Notes: generated by a model not told the origin, from the sequence alone. A stretch of 64,000 nt of DNA from Pseudoscleropodium purum (GCA_963969395.1 OZ017795.1:9610001-9674000); one strand, 5' to 3'. Shown: positions 11,213-24,700, counted from the first letter of the stretch. Numbers and translations: made by a program.

Positions 11213-12780
11213 CTTTGATTTTGTAGATTATAAGATTATAGTGTTTGAAGTTAGAAGAAATGTTTTGTTTTTTTCAAAATTGCAAGATATAGTTAACATA
11301 GTTTGATTCCTTTTAGAAAGTCTTTTTTTGAACTAAAATTATTAGATTTCTTTTGATGTGTCAATTGCATATCACATTTTGTTAGCTACAAATATGCCAA
11401 ATACCCAAAATAGATGTGGGGTTCAGGCAAAAGATTTGTGAATTACTTTAATTGACTAATTTTTTTGAGACAATATAAATTTTCATATAGGTATCCAATC
11501 AATTTTTTTTATTTTAGCTAAGGTGGTAAATATATGTTCTTTGTGTCAAAATTTTAGATGCATCCATACAAAATTGACTTCATTAAACTCTATCCTAACA
11601 ACCAATTGTCCATTCAAAGGACAATTTTGCTTTAGGAGTTAAGGACCACTAGTTCTATTGCCATATGATTCCAACATCATTTTTGAGCTTAATTTGGAAC
11701 TTGAAATTAAATTATTTTGATGAATGTCAATCATATATTTTTTGATATGAAATTATGTATTCTATTTCAAATGTGGAAATCTATATGCTAGAATTGCATA
11801 TGTGAGTGAACATATTTAGTGACTTGAACCTATTTGATGTGACAAGTAACAACCCTAATTTTTAGATTGTATTTCAATTTTTATTCAACTTGTATTAATT
11901 CTTTTGGTTTGACATGATTGCATGCAATCCAATGACATTGGATAAGTTGTAATGCAAGTCTAAAACTCATATCACGCCCCATGCTTCACTTAGCATGACT
12001 AACACCTAACATGTATAGTTCCAACTCACAAGTGTGCACCTTGGGACGCTACGACAAAAAGTCAACCAAGTCCCTACCATTAGTCCATTGGATACAAAGG
12101 ACAAACAAATAGTTTGAACAAATAAAGTTTTTTAGGGCTTGGGTATTGGAATTAGAACTATTTCAAACAATCATTTGCAATTTACTATTAGTAGGTAACA
12201 TCATAGAATTTTTTCAACATATAATTCCAAGTTGAGATGTAGGTACCAATGAAAGGGCATAGTTTTGAATAGGTGGATATGTGGCAAAGGTTTGAGACTT
12301 GTGTTGAAGCAATGGGTTGGGTTTAGAAAGTAAAAATTTAGGTATCGGAAGCAATTGACATGGTATGGGAAGAAAGAGTTGGTTATATAATATGCACCTA
12401 TATACTAAAATATTGGCACCTCAACTCCTACTTATTGGTATTATGCACTCTATACCCATATGCATCCTATGTTTTCAATTAATTACACATATGTTGTGTA
12501 ATACATGGACAAGGTAAGTGCACGTACATAAGAATGACCTTATTAGACAAGGAGTCTCCAAACTAGATGAGTGAATTGAATTGATAGAAGAACCAAATAT
12601 TCATGCAACTTGACAACCCTTAATAAAATAGAAGTTAACTAGGGGACCTAACATAGGATAGCTCTATAATTCATTAAAATTTCAAAATTATTAAAATGGA
12701 GTACAAACTAAAGTTGAAAAACTTCTTGATAATAGAAATACACTAAATTGAACATGGAATATGTTTGAGGCACATCTTTT
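11213..12780. other. AT-rich intergenic DNA with transposon relic
   Basis: It starts with the second CTTTG duplication (11213-11217). The next bases, to about 11260, resemble the 929-bp TTAA family in reverse orientation. No gene is supported in the rest; there are many short frames without domains. Confidence 0.4.
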
Positions 12781-12784
12781 TTTG

Positions 12785-14365
12785 GGATGCATACAAGGTA
12801 CCTAATTTTGGTGTTGACAATACTTTGAAGTTAATAAAATCCAACCAAGTTTCTATTTTTAGTAATTTATAAATTTTTAAAATTGTTTTTAAGTCTAGTT
12901 TTAGAAATGATCTTGAATTGAAAATTCAATTTTGAAAATGATGGATTATGAATTTCCTATTCAAGATTTTGTGCAAGGGTGTCCATTGCAATCTTGACTT
13001 TTCAGAGTATTGAGAGCTAGAAATGAGCCTCAAATACACTAGATCTTGGAGAAAAATTCACATTAGAAATTCATTTAAAAAATTGTAAAAGAAATTTTGA
13101 GAAGTTGTAAATTGGTTGAGATTAACCCTTAAAGGACCAATCTACGTTTTTTGGCAATATAGAAATTTTGGGCAGGTGTGTGTGACTAGAGATTTTGATG
13201 TTTTTGGCCCAAATTTTGATAAAAGGTGTGGACAAGGAATATGTTTCATGAGCACTAAATTTCAAGACATTTGGAAATATGAGTAAAAAATTATGGCCTA
13301 ATATGTAGTTTGTTTCTCAACTTGGGCAGTTCGGGCAAATCTGAAAAAATCATTTTTTTCAAAATTTCAAATTCCAAATTGTTTTTTTAAATTTATATGT
13401 ATATTAAAAGCTTTGAATCATTCCATTTTGATCAATGAGTCAAAAGTTACAAGGTGTTTTAGTTTGCGGGTAGTTATGGATTCTGTAATCTAAAATAAAC
13501 TTTGAAGTCCTTTATTGAATTCAATTTTCAATATTTTTGAAAAAAAAAAAAATATTAGGTGAAGATTGTTTATTACAACATTACAACCATTGGATTGTCA
13601 TTTTTTGTTTCCATAAATAAATTGTAAATAATTTAGTATTTTGAACCATTTTCTACATCTTTCAACTTACTATTTTTTTCCTATATGTTGTACAATTTCA
13701 AATGATTTAAGAATTTTCAAGAATGTAGCCAACATGCCTTGAAGAATAAATCCAAATAGATTTAATAATTTTGAACATTTTTTCATACGAATGTGACCTT
13801 GTGAAGTTTAGTTGCTTGGTTTTCCGCAGGGACACAAAAAATGATTTTTGGTCACTTCAAATGCTAATATCTTGCAATCTACATAGTGGAAATTTCTGAA
13901 AATTTTACCACATCTTTTCAAAATAGTGTACTTCAAGATCCTATGGTTACATGTGTCCAAAAATGTTTTTTTTTTCTAAATTTTGAAACTTGTATAAAAA
14001 ATGGCAGTTTTGGAGTGTTTTTGGTGAAAATATAGTCAAGGAACTTTAAAGGTTAAACATGTTATGTCTTTCAACCTCATATTTCTTTGGTGACCACTTT
14101 TTTTGATTTGACATGTGAAAAGAAGATTTTAAGACTTCAAATCATTTTTGCAATTTTAACACCCTCATGATCAAACATTATAATCTTTCAATCTATAAGT
14201 CATATTGTTGTTTTTTCTTTTCCTATGTGATTTTTAACATATTTCGTTTGAATTTGTATTGTTACAGTTCTAAAAAAATTGATTCAACTTATTAAATTAT
14301 TGGCTATTTGTTCAATTAAGAGCAAATTCTTAGAAGCTCAAAAAAGGCCTTGGTTATTTAGAGGT
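12785..14365. mobile_element. TTAA-family MITE, 636-bp subfamily, interrupted
   Basis: Two halves, about 12785-13125 and 14053-14365, align with the continuous element at 56991-57626. Shared landmarks in order: 'gtgttgacaatactttgaag', 'gattttgtgcaagggtgtcc', 'gagcctcaaatacactag', 'aacctcatattt', 'aacaccctcatg' and 'aaggccttgg'. The right end is followed by TTAA at 14366-14369; the left TIR has decayed. A 927-bp sister element is inserted in the middle. Confidence 0.7.
13126..14052. mobile_element. TTAA-flanked MITE, 929-bp subfamily, nested
   Basis: 927 bp between TTAA at 13122-13125 and TTAA at 14053-14056. The ends read CCCTTAAAGGACC and, inward from the right, CCTTTAAAGTTCCTTGAC. It is an inverted homologue of 49617-50545. 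The element around it exists uninterrupted at 56991-57626, which gives an unoccupied version of the site. Non-coding. Confidence 0.75.
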
Positions 14366-14369
14366 TAAG

Positions 14370-15200
14370 AAGTTAAATAGAGATTTCATTTGAGACAATT
14401 TTTGCTTAAGTTGCAATATTGAAAGAAAATATTGTGATATATTCTTCAAACATTATTATTGGATGCAATCACCAAAATCAAGTTTATGAATTTCAAAATC
14501 TAGAATTCACATTCTCACATCAAATTCTACATCAAAGAATTTGGTCACAAGAATAAACCATCTAGCCTCTTTCAATTTTGAATCAAGAAAAAGGTTTAAC
14601 TCCTGCATCTTATACCCCAAATCTGCAATTATTAGACTTCCATATCCTTCAAAGATTTAGTTAAATTTCAGTCTATTCCAAAACGCATGATGCCTTCAAA
14701 TCATGTATGCTTATTTCAAAAGACTATGGAAAACAAATTCAAATTCTTTTTAACCCCTCACTACCCAAGGTCGTTTTGGATTCCCAAACATTAGTGCTTT
14801 TGAAGTGATATAGATCTAAATGTCACTAAGCTATAGAGATTTCAACCATACAATCTTGTAGTGTACATGTTGTAAATGATGTGTATAAAATTTAGAGTCA
14901 TTTGACTGTGTAGATTGCAAGATTATAATGTTTTAGTGTTTTAGAAAAAGGATGCTGAAATTTTACTAAGAACACAAGTAGAGGTGAAATTCGATTTCTA
15001 AACTTACTCAAATGAAAAAACTTGAAACTATAAAGTGATTCAAAAACAATATACAAACACATTGAAGAAAAAAATATCAATAAATTGACTCAAGGTATTT
15101 GCAAAATGGCTTGCAAATGTCAAAAAGTAGGCAAGAAAAGTTGAAGAAAACACATATGATGCTAAACTTCCTACTACTAAAATGCTTCTTAGTCACTCAT
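14370..15200. other. AT-rich intergenic DNA
   Basis: No gene. A 'gtagattgcaagattataatgtttta' stretch at about 14913 is another trace of the 929-bp TTAA family. Confidence 0.35.
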
Positions 15201-15204
15201 TACT

Positions 15205-15690
15205 TCTTGGATTGATATGAAATTTTAGCCACACAAATTAGACTAGTATGCACAACTTTTCCAATTTTTTTTATTAGAAATAGACATTGTATGGAGAAGA
15301 AACAAGCTACCAAAGTTCATTGTAATCCAAAGATATTGGGATTTTGAACTTCAAATTGCTCCCAAACATTCAAAGCGACTTGGATTGACATGACAATTTT
15401 ATTTCAATAACTAAATTTCAAGGGGAACATAACTTAACAAATTTAATTGAAAACAGACATTGGATGAAGGAAATACAACCCTCCAAAGTTTCAACCATCA
15501 AATGCAATTCAGTAGACTCAAATTGAACTTGTGAACTTTGATTGGCTTCAAATTAATTAGTGCATCTTGGATCAATTTATAAATCTTACTACACAAACTA
15601 GAAGAGTGAGTGCAAACTTTTCAACAAGTTTTATTGAATTTGGACATCAGATGCAAAGGTTACAATACTTTGAATTTGACTTGAAACTCT
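15205..15690. repeat. Diverged tandem repeat, about 3 units
   Basis: Three loosely similar units begin with CTTGGAT at about 15205, 15370 and 15567. Each then carries an 'acttttc/aac.aa.tt..att.aa' stretch, a 'gacat..gatg' stretch and a 'tt.aa.tt.aa.tt' tail. The third unit is shorter. No coding content recognised. Confidence 0.5.
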
Positions 15691-16198
15691 GTGAGGATGC
15701 TTTTGGTCCCTTTGGCGGTGAGGGTTAAGCACAACCTTGAGTTCATCTCAAGTAAAAGGTACCAAAAGCTACAGAAAGAAGACATGGGTAGGCCACTCAT
15801 TGGCAGACTTTTGATCCTGTGCAACAAAAATTGTAGCTCTTCTTTGCTCAAAAAGTTGTATCTTAAGTTTTGTGGACACTGATCCAATTTCTACAGTACA
15901 GCAGAAAATGTTTCTCAGTGAAATTCCTGAGTATGAATTGGCTATCATGAGCTAAAACAAAGTGCTTGATCAATATGCTTTCACCAGATGAAACACAAAA
16001 TGCTACTGAATTCATGACCACAAACGGCAATTCAGAAACTCAGCAGCAAAAACATGCCATGATCATATCAATTCTGGGCAGAGCCATGCTCTCTCCTTGT
16101 TGGTTTGCTGCATGGAAAAAATGAAAAAAATTGTTCCTCTCAACATAACAATTGGACAATCCATTTTGAACCTGTGATGGTATGGATCATCTTGCCCT
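15691..16198. other. 3' flank of the tRNA pseudouridine synthase gene
   Basis: No separate gene is supported. It lies just past the stop of the minus-strand TruA gene and may contain its 3' UTR. A short frame at 15691-15882 has no domain. Confidence 0.4.
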
Positions 16199-19100
16199 TC
16201 AATCACTTTCCTCATCTGTGTTCTGACAGTGTTCGTTGTTGTCTGAGAAATCATACTTCACATGTGCAAGGTAGAGTCCACATGCTGGTGCCATAGCAGG
16301 TGTATGGGTAATGCTTCTAGCATCCAAAATGCGTTTCACTGCAAGAGGAAAAAGATATCCATTCAGTCCAGTCCAATTGCCACAGGACCTAGAAAAACAG
16401 AAGAGCCTACTCTGGCTAAAAAAAGTGCCTGATCAAAGAGAAGTCGAGTCTCTTCTCATTTACTTGACTTGGGACAGGGAATAATAGAAGATAATAGGAT
16501 AGTCACGAAGAAGGAAAAACTTGAAAGGAATAACGTGGCTCAAAATTGTCTAATACATGACTAGGCATACCATCACTTGTACTAAGACCTGAAAAACACA
16601 AGGAGAAGGGTTTTTTAGGTCCTACCAGCACCGATTAGCTAACTGGGACGTCAAGATCCATTACCTAGTTGGAAGTTCACTAACCTATTGTGTGCTCGCA
16701 CTTGCATGGTAACTAATGGGGAGTCAGACTTTCAAGTTAGCTAACTACTGCAACTTGATTGATGCGGATGGATTTAACACTTCAAACCTTTGACATAGGC
16801 ACTGGTAGTTTACTTGTCCAAAATTGGGAAGTAAATTGGTGGAAATGAATGCAAATTCATTGCAAGTTAGTTGTTAGGAGGCACCACCAATTTGCATTTG
16901 ATAACTAATACCAGTTCGCTAATTGGCGCCACAGTGAGGACTTGGTGCTGGTGGGGCCTAATAGAACTTACCATCCTGAACTGCTAGAGCCCCGGATCCA
17001 ACAGCTTTCAATGTCCCAACCATCAGCCGGACCTACACAGTCCAAATCAGCGATGTGAGATCGGTATAGAACGAATACAAATATAAAAATAGTCATAGGT
17101 TTGCAATCTAACACCACCCTTGGTATAAGAAGTTATCAGAAATGAAAAGATTCTGCAGCTCCAGAATTTGGAGCTATTTTCAACGTTATTACTTGTTCAA
17201 TCGCAAGACTCGAAGGAAGCCAAACAGGAACATGTCTCTGAGACCATTACCTGGTGATATAAAAACGATCTAGCCCTTGCCGTGACAACGAAGCACCGTA
17301 ACTTCTCCGGGGTCCCTTGCTTTAAATTCATAGATTCGCTTGAAGATTTGTCTGAATCCTTTACCTCTGCCATTGGAGGCGATAATTCCCTGTCTTCTGG
17401 TGAAGGAAAGCATGGCCACGCAGGCATTTCACAAATATGAAGCTCATCCAGAGTTCTAAGGGGAGAGTTTGCCTGCATGATATCAAAATACAAAAAATTA
17501 CATACAAGAAGACTCGGTCATAAAACGATTGAGATCATAAAACGTAAAAATCAATAGATTGCAACCATAACTGATTTCAAACGGATCAACCAATGCCTCT
17601 GATATGCAATGATAAACGTAGTAACAAGCGCCATTGAAAAAAGAAGACACGCAACGGAGGAACCAAAGACTGCTGCCTACCTTTGAAAGACAAATCACAA
17701 ATCTCGAAAAGACTACTGGCAGGCAAAAGATGAAACCACTGCATGTCCAGAGCCAGGACATGACAAAATTAATCAACTTAAGCACAACATAGCAGCTTCA
17801 ATGAACTTTCATCTGCTACCAATGAGGTGCTTAGTCAGAGAGGAGGGCCTAACCTGACATCCTGTAGCTCTGAAGGAACTAAAGTCGTGATGGCCAACCA
17901 GCCCCTTGCATGCTTCCTATTTCAACAGAAAGAAACCGCGTTGATTCTTAATCAAACACTAGCGAATGTTCTCTTCATACTCATGAATCACATTCATAGA
18001 CACAAGGGAGTTTGTTGGCAGAATCCAACATCACTCTCTATGCACAAAACGTTACAAAGATTCTACTGACATACTTAACAATTTAATCAGGATCAGTACG
18101 TCTCATGTAAATCCATTGTTGGGTTGTTCTCTCCTGTACTCTTCCACATTATCTTATATGTAAACAAGACGCACAGAAACAAAGCAAGACTGGCCAAGAG
18201 CAAAGCCACAGGAGAAACAAAATCTAGAAAAGTGTGAATATGCGCAAGTTAGAAAGAATGGTTTAACTAACCATCATGGAAATGAGATTCAAATCTTCAT
18301 GGACGTGCCAAGCTTGATCCTTTTGAAATATAGACATCTGACGAGTTCCTGTCAGAAGACGGTAGTGGTATCTGTACATAAGTGAGAAAAGCTCGTAGTC
18401 AAATTTCAGAGGAATTGCGCAAAATTTCTGCAAGATATTACGATCAACGAGAGAGATTCTCCTCGCTCATGGGAAGTAGTTTCCGACTAAAGTAGAATGC
18501 ATGATATGCAGGGTAAGACGGATAAGATACAACAGCAAGCTGCAGAGACATACGGAATACGCAAACCTGCAATTATCAGAACTATGCTTTCAAACCAGTT
18601 GACAAATATTCAGAATGTTGATGCTAAGCAGACGCAAGCCAAAACCAGAATATCAACTTGAGAAAAAAAGTACGGAGTAAAACTAAATCCTCAGAGGAGT
18701 AGCTTCTACTCATCTACGAGTATAAGTGAGTGGGAAATTCGGGATTCAGCTCTACAAAAAGTAAGGCACCTACACAATACGTACGTGCGTTCTTGAGCTC
18801 TGAAACGAGAATGAAAATCTGGGGGCACACACCGCACACCTACAACCGCCATATCACCAGCATCCTTCTGGGCCTACACATCAAGATCATAATTAGAGCA
18901 CATCAATTTAGGATGATACCCTAAACGCTAGACCCGAACCCTCAACCCAAAACCCAAAACCCAAGTTATAGAAACCAGTTAAACTCGGAATGCAAAATTT
19001 AAGGTAGGGTTAATGTATCAGATAATCTCAAAACCTAAGGTAGGCAATAATCAGGTTGAAAACAAAACTAAATGACCTTTCGGTCCAATGAAAGCAAGTG

Positions 19101-20787
19101 AAGGGTGCAAGATACTTCGATTTTAAGATCGAGGTTACATAGATTACTTTCTAGATGAGAAGCTGAACAAACAGTTAAGCGGGTGAAAATTCTTTACATG
19201 GAGGAAATGATTGATAGCCCTCTGAACAACCCCTGGTTCGTGTGGTGGCATCTGCAGGGCAAGGGCACCTGACCATTAAACATTCAAATTCAGCTAGGAA
19301 AACAAACAAACCAGTCCGCAAGAAAAATGCAAGAAAAGACCGAAATGCCATTGAAGAATATTTTCGGCTCTCGCAAGAGCCATAAAACCATTGAACCAAT
19401 GAGCATTGGGATTTGTAATTCTCTTAGAATAGAGATAAAGAAGTGACTCACCACTTCACCAGGTTTCCTCTTGCTTCGCCGTGCTATGTCAACATGGCAT
19501 GTATTGGCAAGAGCATGCACTCCTGTATCCTGCAAGTCAGAAATCATTTGCTCATAATTTAAAAGAGAATCATCACTTATAGGTAGCTGTATGGAAGAGA
19601 AAACATAGAAAGTGAAAAACTGAGGATAAGAGAGAAGGGATACACAGAGAAGTAAAACAGTCTGCATGCGGAACTCTCATTAAGGCTTCAATGTAGAGAT
19701 AGCTTACTGTACGGCTCGACACAGCACTAACAATAGGTTCACCAACAAACTTTTCAAGAGCACCCTGCATTGCCCACAAAGAATTCTGTCAATGACTCCT
19801 ACATGCATAATGGCAACTCAAAACTCAATCAAAGAGGTACAGGAGTAGTACAGAGGACCCACCATCAATCGATTCTTTAGGTTATCAAAGGCAACAAAGC
19901 CCTACCCAAAGAACAGAATACCCTCGTTAATTCATATGTACTAAACGTCAATCATTCAATGAGGTCAATTCCTAGAGAACCTCTTTATCGTGAACATTTT
20001 ATTCGACCCTAAGCGGGACTTACGCTAAACTCTAAAACCCTAAAACCCTAAATTTTCTATTAGGGTCTTCATCTGCAGAGTTTACAAAGCATGGGGTCTG
20101 GACGAAGGAACCCTGCAGGATGCTGGTTTCCTCCTCCAGATTCTCAATAGTATAAACTAGCCAAAGTGATTACTAAGATCCCAGATTATGTCAAAGTGTA
20201 CAAATTCGGTTCCAAATTAGGTCAGACTAAAAAAACATTTACTTTCACGCAGACAGAATCACCCATCCGGTCATTTTATCCTCTGAAAATTTAAAGGCTA
20301 AACCCTAAAACCTAATTTCTTCAATAGGGATCTTCATCATCTGCAGGGTTTTCAAAGTCATGCTGGTTTCCTCCTCCAGATCCTCAGTGTAAACTAGCCA
20401 TCAAAGTGATTTCTAACATCCCAGATTATGTTAAAGTGTGCAGATTCGATTCCAAATAGGTTATACTGAAGAAAAACATTTTAATTTCCCTCACACAGGA
20501 TCACCCATCCAGGCATTTGTCCACTAAAAATCTATCAGAAGTTCAGGGTTTAGGGTTTGGCGTAACAAAGAGAAGCACATTGCAAAATTCTGACGGAAGC
20601 ATAATACCTCAAGACAGCCCTGAACAGTGCGTTTCCCCTTCTGCCTTTGGAATCCAAGAAAGCGAGTGCCCATATACTCCACCGTGATCAAATATCGCTG
20701 AACCCTAGCATGAGTGGCAGCTCCCATCTCTTCCCTCTTCCTCTTCACGCCTTCTGACTCCTTCACCGAGGTACCCGGCTCTGACAT
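16199..20787 (-). CDS. truA: tRNA pseudouridine synthase, TruA type
   Basis: Ten exons join in phase: 20787-20608, 19764-19708, 19529-19452, 19251-19198, 18867-18785, 18371-18272, 17916-17854, 17472-17251, 17032-16972 and 16338-16199 (1,038 nt, 345 aa). The TruA family turns uridine into pseudouridine in the tRNA anticodon arm (positions 38-40). The start has YLITVEYMGTRFLGFQRQ. The catalytic Asp lies in SSRTDTGVHAL, split across exons 2 and 3. Other family blocks are PPDFHSRFRAQERTYHYR (exons 5/6), LVGHHDFSSFRATGCQ (exon 7), RSFLYHQVRLMVGTL (exons 8/9) and the end block APACGLYLAHVKYDF. An acidic tail of about 15 residues follows. Exon 8 carries an insert rich in Ser, Asp and Glu between MPAWP and the FVV block. 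The basic N-terminus before residue 30 could direct it to nucleus or organelle; the sequence does not decide. The gene is divergent from TCF25. Confidence 0.9.
20033..20525. repeat. Tandem duplication inside intron 1 of truA
   Basis: Two units of roughly 240-260 bp start with AAACCCTAAAACC-type sequence at about 20035 and 20297. Both continue with 'ttcatctgcag', 'gctggtttcctcctccaga', 'cccagattatgt', 'aaagtgt' and 'atcacccatcc'. They lie in intron 1 (20607-19765). The head of each unit carries telomere-like AAACCCTAAA repeats. Confidence 0.75.
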
Positions 20788-21770
20788 TTGTGAATCTCCT
20801 TTTATTCACCCAAATTTGCAACCGCAGCCCCCATATAATCTTCGTTAGAGCTATTGTTCAATTTCAAGCTTGCAGCTTCCAGGAACACAAACTGCATCAA
20901 TTCAAACCCCGGAAACAGAGCAGAACCACAACAAAGATCCCTTATAGAAGCAATGCGAGAGAATGCACACGGCAGGGTTTAAGGCCGAATTCAATTCGAA
21001 TCTCTACACCCCTTAAACCCTCGATCCCACAATTGAAAACATCATCGCCACACAAAGTACTGTAAACCACAAACAAAAGAAGCTAAATTAAACCCTAATA
21101 GCTCAAACAAAAACCAGAACACTATTGCAAATCGAATACCTGTTGTTTCCTCCAAGCACAAAAGACCAGGCATAATCCACGGGTATAGGTACGCCTCCTC
21201 CGATTACCGTAGGGTTTGGAGTTCTGTCATGATGAATGGAAGTGAAATCTCAAACAACACTTCCATGATGCATTCTTTTAGTGGAGACCTTGCTCAGAGG
21301 TGTACACAGATCTTCACAGCTTCGCTTAGGGTTTAAGGTCCTTTTGCGAAGAAATTTTAGCTCATCCAGGGTGAATTTTCGAAGTTTCGGAAGTTTCAAT
21401 TTCGGATTCGGTGTTTTCGTAGTGACAATAGGGGTCGACGGCAGATCGAGCAAGAAGGTGAGAATCGTTCGGAGTTCACGATGAGTTGTGTCACCCTGCA
21501 TTAGGTCATGTGTAAAAACTTTGGAATGCCGTCAATGCAACTATTTTCGTGTTCTAGACTATTCGATAAAATCAATGAATTGCGAGAAAAGTTTACATCT
21601 CTCTTAGGTCTTCGGAAAACAAGTGCACTTCTTTTGCATTACTAGTGTGAATGATTCAGATCATTAATTCTTGAGCGCAGAGATTGGTGCTTGAATTGTT
21701 TACTTGTAGGAGGAGGTCGAGATTGCTGAAAGCTAGGGAGTAGAATCGTTGGCCTCTACAGCGCTCAATC
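20788..21770. promoter_or_regulatory. Divergent promoter of truA and TCF25, with telo-boxes
   Basis: 983 bp separate the two ATGs. A perfect telo-box AAACCCTAA lies at 21090-21098. Related GGGTTTA or AAACCCT motifs occur near 20970, 21012, 21209 and 21327. In plants telo-boxes are common in promoters of ribosome and translation genes, which fits both neighbours. Short frames at 20790-21065 and on either strand of 21250-21501 look like UTR or chance. Confidence 0.6.
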
Positions 21771-24700
21771 ATGTCGGCTCGAATGGTAAGGTGTGCGTTG
21801 AAGGGACAGGAGATGCAGCAATCATCCAGAGTTGAGGAATCGACCGATGATGAAGAGGAGGACAGTCCAACTAGGAATCCTGCACAGAACCTTTTCAACC
21901 TTCTTGGATCAGAGGCAAGCCACTTGTTCAGTGCAAATTTCTAGCCCAAGTCTCTCATCTTCAGTTTCTTCTGTTCTTCTGAAGTGTGCCGAAAATGATC
22001 ATTTTTTTGATCCCAAATTTTGTAAAGACTTTGTATGCCGATCTCCATCAGTATCGTCCTTTTAGTTATTGATCTATATATTGATTAGCATATGAAAATC
22101 TGCCCTTTTAAGATGCAAATATTAAAAGAGACTAGTGTGCCCTGTGCTGTTGCCACAACCAAAATAAAAAGTAAAAGTATTCTTTATCTTTCTAATTCAT
22201 AAAAAGTCCCTCGGCTTGGTTTGCGTTTTCATATGCTGCGGTGTGATAGGTTGCATTCTTGATATGAGTAGAAAGTTTTATGCATAAAGGAGTGCAATGG
22301 TCTTGTTTCATGGTGTTTGGATATGTGATGTGAAAGTATGTTTTTTCTAAAACAAAAGATAATTTAATTCAATTTTTTAATTCACAAAAACTTTATAATT
22401 CAATAACTTTTACACCGGAGGTCCGAACGCCATGAAATAGCCTTGAAATAAACAAAGTCCGTGCATCCCTAAGCAGAGAACTTTCCAACGGTACCAAGAA
22501 CGTGGCTGGGGACTCACGATTTCTTAGATCTCAGCGTATCAAGCAAAACTACCTAACTACCTAATTTAAAGTAAAGATTTTCATCCGTTTATTAGAGGGT
22601 AGAATGTGCTCAGGTCATGTAATCTTCAGTTTCAACCCTCCAGAAATGTGCTCTTGTTGGTGTAGTTTTAGGTTCTTGACTTTGAGGGCTGGACATTATT
22701 GTTGTAGTCATTGATGTAGCATTGATGCATCATTCACATGCTTATCCTGGCATTAGGCTGTCTGAGATCTGCCCTTGGTAAGATGAGAGTATCTGAAGAG
22801 AACCTTTTAGGTGTTTAGAAGAAGTTGCCTAAGTTTATGTGATTGGGTTTTATCATGTTAGGTTTAGTTCATGTCGAGCTCACGTCATCTTGTATCACTG
22901 AGTGCTGAGCTTCTCGTTGTTATGCTTCGTTTTGTTGTTATCTCAGGAGATCAAAGATGAAGATGATGAAGATGAAGATGAAGTTGAAGATGAAATCCGC
23001 AGCAAGCCTCAGTTATCTAAGAAAGAAGCACCAACAACCAACCTGAGCAAAAGTAAGAAGAAAAGCAGAGGAAAGAGGAAAGGAAAGAATTCAACGTCGG
23101 CCACAGTAGAAACCTCTCGTGCGGCTGAGGAAGAGTCGGTAGACGAATTGCTGGAGAGGTTGGCACTTCAAAATGAAGCGAGTGTATCAACCTCGGATTC
23201 AGTAACTGCGGCAGGTAATTCAGAGGGTTTATTTAATTAGCTTAATATCTTTCCGCGTAATGAAGCCAGCACGTTATGAAGTCTTTGTGATTGGATATGA
23301 CATGTGTTACCATTCCATCTGCTTGAGAAAGGACTTTCTGCTGTTCTCATCGCTGATTATTAGCTCCTAAAAGACCAATGATTAATGATTTTATTATAAT
23401 TAATTTGGTTGACCATATTGTGAAAAAACAATAATTCTGACAGGACCAAATTTTATATCACCAGAATAACATTGCATTTATTGGTCAGAAATTGAGTAAA
23501 ATTGGACAGAAGAAAGTAATTTGACTGACTTCAGTAATGCTAAAAGTATATGAGGGATCTAATTTGGACTTCTTGGTTCTTTTAAAGGGTAATCATCTGC
23601 TTGCGCAAGTACTTGCTTTTCACCGGTCTTTGACCAAGATTGCGGATTCTTTTAAAGCGAAATTGAATGCTTTCTTCCATGCAGATATAGATCCCTTTGA
23701 GATTCTAGGCGTGAATCCACGGTACTTGAGAGCAGAAGATGAATTACGGCGTATATTTGGATCGAAAGTCATAAATGAAGCGGAGAGGGGTGGTGATGGA
23801 ACTCTTGCTGGTAGGAAGCGTCAGGTTCATCAGAGAGGTCGAGTTTCCTTGAAGAAGACTCTATTGGTTACTCCAAATGACCATTGGCCGCGACCTGAAG
23901 GTGGACTATCCATGGAGTGCGTTGAGACAAGAGAGGGTCTCAACTTTTTTAGGTGCGTGACCTCTATATTCTTGCTGTTTCTGCATTGTTCGCTGACTTG
24001 CACTATAGTTCAAGGCGTTACCACACTATAGGAGAGGCAGGCAGCTTCAGTCCCGCCAAGAGCACATGGGATGAGCATTAAATGAAAACTATTATTTTCT
24101 CCATTGCATGAACTTCCAAACAGTGCTTGGAAGAAGAACGCTTGCTTCTTCATTGCCATGTCCTCTTTCATCTGCCACATAGAACTCTTGAAGCATGTGT
24201 TAATGAAAAAACGCGACCTCTCAATCTTTCTTGTTGTTCCTCTAGTGGGGTAAGACCAATAGACCAACAACTTGCTTCCACTTCATTGTCTTTCACTAGT
24301 TTTCCTCTATTGTGATGTGCTTCTCAGTCTTGTTCACTGAGAGCTTTTTGCAATCCTGCCTATTCTACTTGAATCTTAAGCAATAGTCGATCCCTGCAGG
24401 TACGCATTCTCAAGCTCCTACAAAGAAGTACAGAAGCGATACGAGGAGTGTTCAGCTTCGCATGACCCAAATACGATCGTGATGATGGTGAACCAACATC
24501 CTTACCACATCGACTCCCTTTTGACCCTGGCGGAGCTTTACCGACATATGGGCGAGAGTCAAAGATCAGCTGACCTTTTAGAGAGATGTCTTTACGCCTT
24601 GGAATATGCGTGGCATCCGTGGTTCAACGTAACAACGGGAAGATGCAGGTTGGACTTTGGATGGGACCCAAACAAGTCACTGTTTGTTGCTCTGTTCAAG

